NCBI GenBank assembly: GCA_037043455.1
Contig: JAWPHD010000006.1
Coordinates: 620,001 to 684,000, forward strand
Direction of reading: 5' to 3'
Source of the DNA: Cyrtodaria siliqua
Lineage: Eukaryota > Mollusca > Bivalvia > Adapedonta > Hiatellidae
Length of the DNA: 64,000 nucleotides
The position numbers and the translations under genes are program-made. Of this stretch, positions 60,451-64,000 are shown piece by piece; the stretch's first letter is position 1; each line of letters opens with the position of its first letter. The notes beneath the pieces are model-generated. The model was given only the letters and a program-made list of their open reading frames with translations, made no database searches and was not told the DNA's origin.

Positions 60451-60770
60451 CACTACTCAACTTTTGTAATCGGTCACCCAGGTTTTTTGAAAATAACATA
60501 AATACTAAAAACTCTAAATCACCGTATCATACCAATATAATGTTGTTAAATTTATCAACAATGTAATATGAAATAAAAACTGAAAATCGCCGAAACACAT
60601 ACCAATATGTTATTAAGTTTATCAACAACATAATCTGAAATCATCTTTTTTTCAGATTACATTGTTGATAAACTTAATAAAATATTTGTATGTGTTTCGG
60701 TGATTTCCAGTTTTAGGTATTCGTATTATTTTCAAAAAACCTGGGTGACCGATTATAAAAGTTGAGTAGT
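60451..60770. mobile_element. MITE, 320 bp, fully foldback, TA target duplication
   Basis: Terminal inverted repeats of about 46 bp with one mismatch begin CACTACTCAACTTTT and include CGGTCACCCAGGTTTTTTGA. TA flanks both sides (60449-60450, 60771-60772). Inner blocks (CACATACCAATA, TTTATCAACAA) are also complementary, so the whole element folds into one hairpin. The empty site is at about 48402-48412 in copy A. Confidence 0.92.
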
Positions 60771-60815
60771 GTATAAAGCTTTTCATATAAACCTGTACGT
60801 ATCATAATATACCTA

Positions 60816-61189
60816 CTCTTAGACTCACATAGAAACGAATCTCCTTGCAAACCAATGTGTCTAATTGTATTCTAATTGTATTACCAAGTTACATCGCTTC
60901 ACGGAAGGCGTTTAAAAAAGAAATAACTTCTTTATTATCTTAAGAGGGACAACATTGTTACTGATTACATTTATTTACGAAAGCAAAATCGTATAGGCTA
61001 ACTAGTAGGCCGGATTGCCTACTTACTAACCTTTCCAATTTGTTAACCATGTCTTAACCACCTTTTTTCTGTTTTGTATTGTCCTTTTCATTGAATATTT
61101 AAACTTGCTCGCGATCATTTATGTGTTATAATTATATTTCTTATTCATGCTGCAATGTTTGTAAGGCGGGGATATGTTTATTTATACTG
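60816..61189. other. No gene recognised
   Basis: A short AT-rich spacer between the duplication and the satellite block; nothing is recognisable. Confidence 0.5.
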
Positions 61190-62620
61190 TATTATTGTGA
61201 TAACAATTAGTTCTTGAGCTGGCTGTAGACACCCTCCCTCCCCCCCCCCCCCCCCAACCCCAACACACACACAGGGGGAATTTTGTAGAGTATGATTTTC
61301 TGAACATACATTAAGCTTCAAAATGAGACATGTGTGCCATCTGAGCGTTGTGGCTTTAGTGAGTTTTGGGGGAAAACGTTGCGTTTTTAGACGAACATCG
61401 CCGAAATCTGGAATTTTTTTTAGAAAAAGAATAGAATATATTAGAACCAATTTGAATTGATGGAATCTTTCTCGGAACGCATCTCTACATGTCCCACTAT
61501 ATAATTTATGGATCCGATACTTAAATAGTGAGATTTTGGGTAACAATTTTAAAAAATTGAATAAAATCGCTGATTTCTGTAATATATTAGGGGTATTTAA
61601 CTAAAAATTAGAAAATATCTAATACAATAGAAAAAAGAAATATTGTAACCTTTTTGGGCAGGGTAAGGTCCAGTGATCAAATAGAAAATAGTTTCAAACC
61701 GCATGATGTTTGGAAATGCCTTACTTTTGGGTCGAAATATGTGTATTTTTTGTCAAAAATCGCCGGAATCTGGAATTATTTTAAATTTAGTTTGAACATA
61801 AACTTATCAAATTGAAGCAATAAAATGTTGCACACTATACATATCCAAGTCATTTACTGTATCAGATATAATATATATGCTCAAGTATTTATATTTTAGG
61901 GTAAAATGTTGAACAAATGACTAAAATCGCCGATTTCTGTAATGCATTGAGTATTGGGAAAAAAAATAAAAGTGCATAGAAATAACGGATTTTTTTTTAT
62001 AATATTTCTGCAGTCCAATGTGCAATAATATATCAGAAAACTCATAAGAAGGTGGTAAATGCTGCTTTATTTTTGTTGGAGGAAAAATATGTTTTTATAA
62101 AACATAAACGAAATCTGGATTTTTTTCTTCAAAAAGTAATTTAAACATACATGTTACAATGACATATCGCCAGATGAGAGAAAAAAGTGCCGTCTTTCTT
62201 CTATGGAACATTCCTTTTCTCACCTGGCGATATTGCCATTGACCCATCATATGTTTCCAAGGAGTGCATGGCACGCTGACATTTTATTTGCTTTTATAAG
62301 CAAACAAGCCTACTCTAGTGATACCTTATGGGAATTTGTTAAAAACTTACTTGACAGAACCTCCCGAACAAATACAACACATCATGTACTAGTTCTTAAG
62401 ATGGCTGTAGACCCCCCTCCCAATCCTCCCCAATGGGGGATTTTGTAGGGTATGATTTTCTGAAAGAACTTACAATAAGTTTTAAAATGAGACAGGTGTG
62501 CCATCAATTCTGAGCGTTGGGCTTAAGTGAGTAACGTGCATATAAACTATGCTACCTTACATTACAATTAAAATTTCAATGTACATTAAAAACGTTGAAT
62601 ATAAATTAAATCAAAACCAG
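61190..62620 (+). repeat. Degenerate ~350-bp tandem repeats, plus orientation
   Basis: Recurring marks are CGCCGAAATCTGGAATTTTT at 61398, CGCCGGAATCTGGAATTA at 61762 and CGAAATCTGGATTTTT at 62108; AAAATCGC(T/C)GATTTCTGTAAT at 61564 and 61925; and GGCTGTAGAC(A/C)CCC...GGGGGA(A)TTTTGTAG plus TATGATTTTCTGAA at 61221-61310 and 62402-62465. A poly-C run sits at 61230-61254. The frames 61178-61546 and 62203-62448 lie within this repeat block. A hairpin (ATATCGCCAGATGAGA / TCTCACCTGGCGATAT) is at about 62162-62234. Confidence 0.7.
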
Positions 62621-62639
62621 GTAAAAACACATAATACAT

Positions 62640-63500
62640 GTACGAGACCCGAACTCAGGTAGCTTCCCCCTGATATGACTTAGGGACCGAGTGCCACGCG
62701 TAGCGAGGACCGTTGCCGACGACTGGCCACCGGTCTCGTTGTGTCACAAAATATGTGGGTCGGCCGAGCGGCTATCGGCCGAAGGTCGTTCACCGCTATT
62801 TCCCTCTATATAACTGTATATAGCTCTATGTGCCATGTTCAAGACTCGAACTCGGGTAACCCTCACACTGATAAGGCCTAGGGACCGTGTACCATGCATA
62901 GTGGGGACATATGCCGACGGCTGGTCACCGGTCCCGTTGTGTCACAAAATATGTGGATCGGTCCAGCGGCCATCGGCCGAGGGTCGCTCAACGCAATTTT
63001 CCTCTATACATATATAACTATACTGTATAAAGTTCTAGGTGAGCTACGAGATTTGAGACCCGATCTCGGTTAGCCTGCCCCCTGATACAACCTAGCAATT
63101 GAATGCCACGCGTTGCTGGGACCTTTGCCGACGGCTGCCCACTAGTCCCGTTGTGTCACCCAATATGTGAGTCGGCCCAGCGGCCGTCGGCCGAAGGTTG
63201 TTCAACGCTATATCCTTCTATAGAACTGTATATAGCTCTATGTGCCATATTCGAGACTCGAACTCGGGTAGCCTTTCCCTTAATATTGACTAGCGACCGA
63301 GTGCCACATGTACTGGGGACTTTTGCCGACGGCTGGCCACCGGTCCCGTTGTGTCGCAAAATCTGTGGGTCGGTCCAGTGGCCGTACGCACGCAGAGGTT
63401 CAACACTATTTCTCTATTTATAACGTATACAGTAAGAGCTCTATGTACCATGTTCGAAATGCCGGTAACGTGATAAAGTCCAAGTCGCCAGATGGTACAC
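62640..63500. repeat. ~200-bp GC-richer tandem repeats, 4+ units
   Basis: Unit starts are at about 62643, 62841, 63055, 63252 and 63450 (partial), marked by GAGAC(C/T)CGAACTC(A/G)GGTA, then GCCGACG(A/G)CTGGCCACCGGT, CGTTGTGTCACAAAATATGT, and CGGCCGA(A/G)GGTCG. On the minus strand each start reads GAGTTCGAGTCT, like a tRNA B box. The frames 62835-63017, 63103-63423 and their opposites are products of the repeat. Confidence 0.85.
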
Positions 63501-63539
63501 GTACATGTTCCAAAATGTTCTACATATAATGAGCTTTCG

Positions 63540-64000
63540 AAAAAATATGTGTACAAAAATCCCCCATGGGGTGAGGGTTACTCCTACTAGCTTAGAGTCT
63601 ATTTTCTATTGTACCGGTGTTATATATTTTTCTGGATTTTAACCCAATACCCCAATGGATTGCAGATATAAGTGATTTTAGTCCTTTTTTCCAACATATT
63701 TCAGCAGATACATTATAACGATGCAAGAAAACACTTGAATATGTATGCTGTGCAACATTATATTACTTCAATTTGAAAAGTTTATGTTAAAATTATTTTC
63801 AAAAATAATTCCAGATTCCGTCGATTTTTGACCAAAATACAAATGTTTTGCCTAAAAATTAAGGCATTTTTACACATTATACGGTTCGGGACTTTTTCTA
63901 CTTAATTATTGGACCTTTGTCTATCCAAAAATGTTACAATGTGTCCTTATTCAATTGTATTAAATTTGTTTCTATACTTTAACCGAATGACCCAATGGAT
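63540..64000 (-). repeat. Degenerate ~350-bp repeats, minus orientation, to window edge
   Basis: Reverse complements of the 61.2-62.6 kb marks: AAAAATCCCCCATGGGG (63554), a TAACCCAATACCCCAATGGAT block (63639) repeated as TAACCGAATGACCCAATGGAT at 63980 (period about 340), and AATTCCAGATTCCGTCGA (63812). The block continues past the edge. Confidence 0.7.

Larger units (their letters stand above)
48660..60815. repeat. Segmental duplication, copy B
   Basis: Right member of the tandem duplication described at 38630-48450, expanded by later insertions: 52255-53738, 54942-55420, 56045-56327, 56665-57035, 57037-57518, 57650-60220 and 60451-60770. A 60-codon frame at 48835-49017 follows an acceptor-like TTTTTTTGTTGCAG (48852-48865), but I see no partner exons. 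Confidence 0.75.

Noticed and set aside
62835..63556. Four frames of 60-106 codons with repeated ADGWPPVPLC-like segments
   Set aside because: They are produced by the ~200-bp tandem repeat and shift frame between units because the period varies.

Overview
This is AT-rich animal DNA, most likely from a marine or freshwater invertebrate and probably a bivalve mollusc. The basis is the mix of reverse transcriptases (two kinds of Penelope-like or related RT plus two LINE types), tRNA-derived SINE relics, many TA-flanked miniature inverted-repeat elements, minisatellites, and the absence of any bacterial gene organisation. I recognise no intact host gene. No exon-intron series, rRNA, CRISPR array or operon is visible. 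The species assignment is inference.

Layout. 1-2000: a decayed canonical Penelope-like element (PLE) interrupted by an internal LINE RT fragment. 2-11 kb: mostly unannotatable AT-rich DNA with a hairpin, a PLE tail and a dispersed repeat. 11-16 kb: a TTAA-flanked foldback relic, two fragments of a second RT family, tRNA-like relics and two copies of a 0.2-kb repeat. 16-23 kb: a SINE, short direct repeats, a 0.54-kb TTAA-flanked foldback element and a long CT microsatellite. 23.9-25.5 kb: an RT element on the minus strand carrying a nested 539-bp tail of a relative, with a TAAA duplication. 27.3-28.1 kb: a 54-bp minisatellite. 29-38 kb: a MITE, RT tails, long palindromes and a 48-bp minisatellite.

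38.6-60.8 kb: an old tandem direct duplication. Copy A is about 38.63-48.45 kb and copy B about 48.66-60.81 kb. The copies share several blocks and have since been loaded with different insertions. Copy A holds a nearly full-length minus-strand RT element (39.3-41.8 kb). Copy B holds a 1484-bp TIR element, three MITEs, another RT tail and a LINE with a well-preserved RT domain (57.65-60.2 kb). For some insertions the other copy still shows the empty site. An 800-bp block is inverted between the two copies.

61.2-64 kb: about 350-bp degenerate repeats in plus orientation, then about 200-bp GC-richer tandem repeats, then the 350-bp family again in minus orientation.

The autonomous enzymes (RTs) explain the dispersed tails and SINEs, but every RT copy here is broken or truncated. 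The TIR elements encode nothing recognisable and would need transposases from elsewhere. I found no convincing novel system. The best leads are the paired duplication with empty sites, two MITEs sharing an interior but not their ends, the nested retroelements, and the mirrored satellite block at the right edge.
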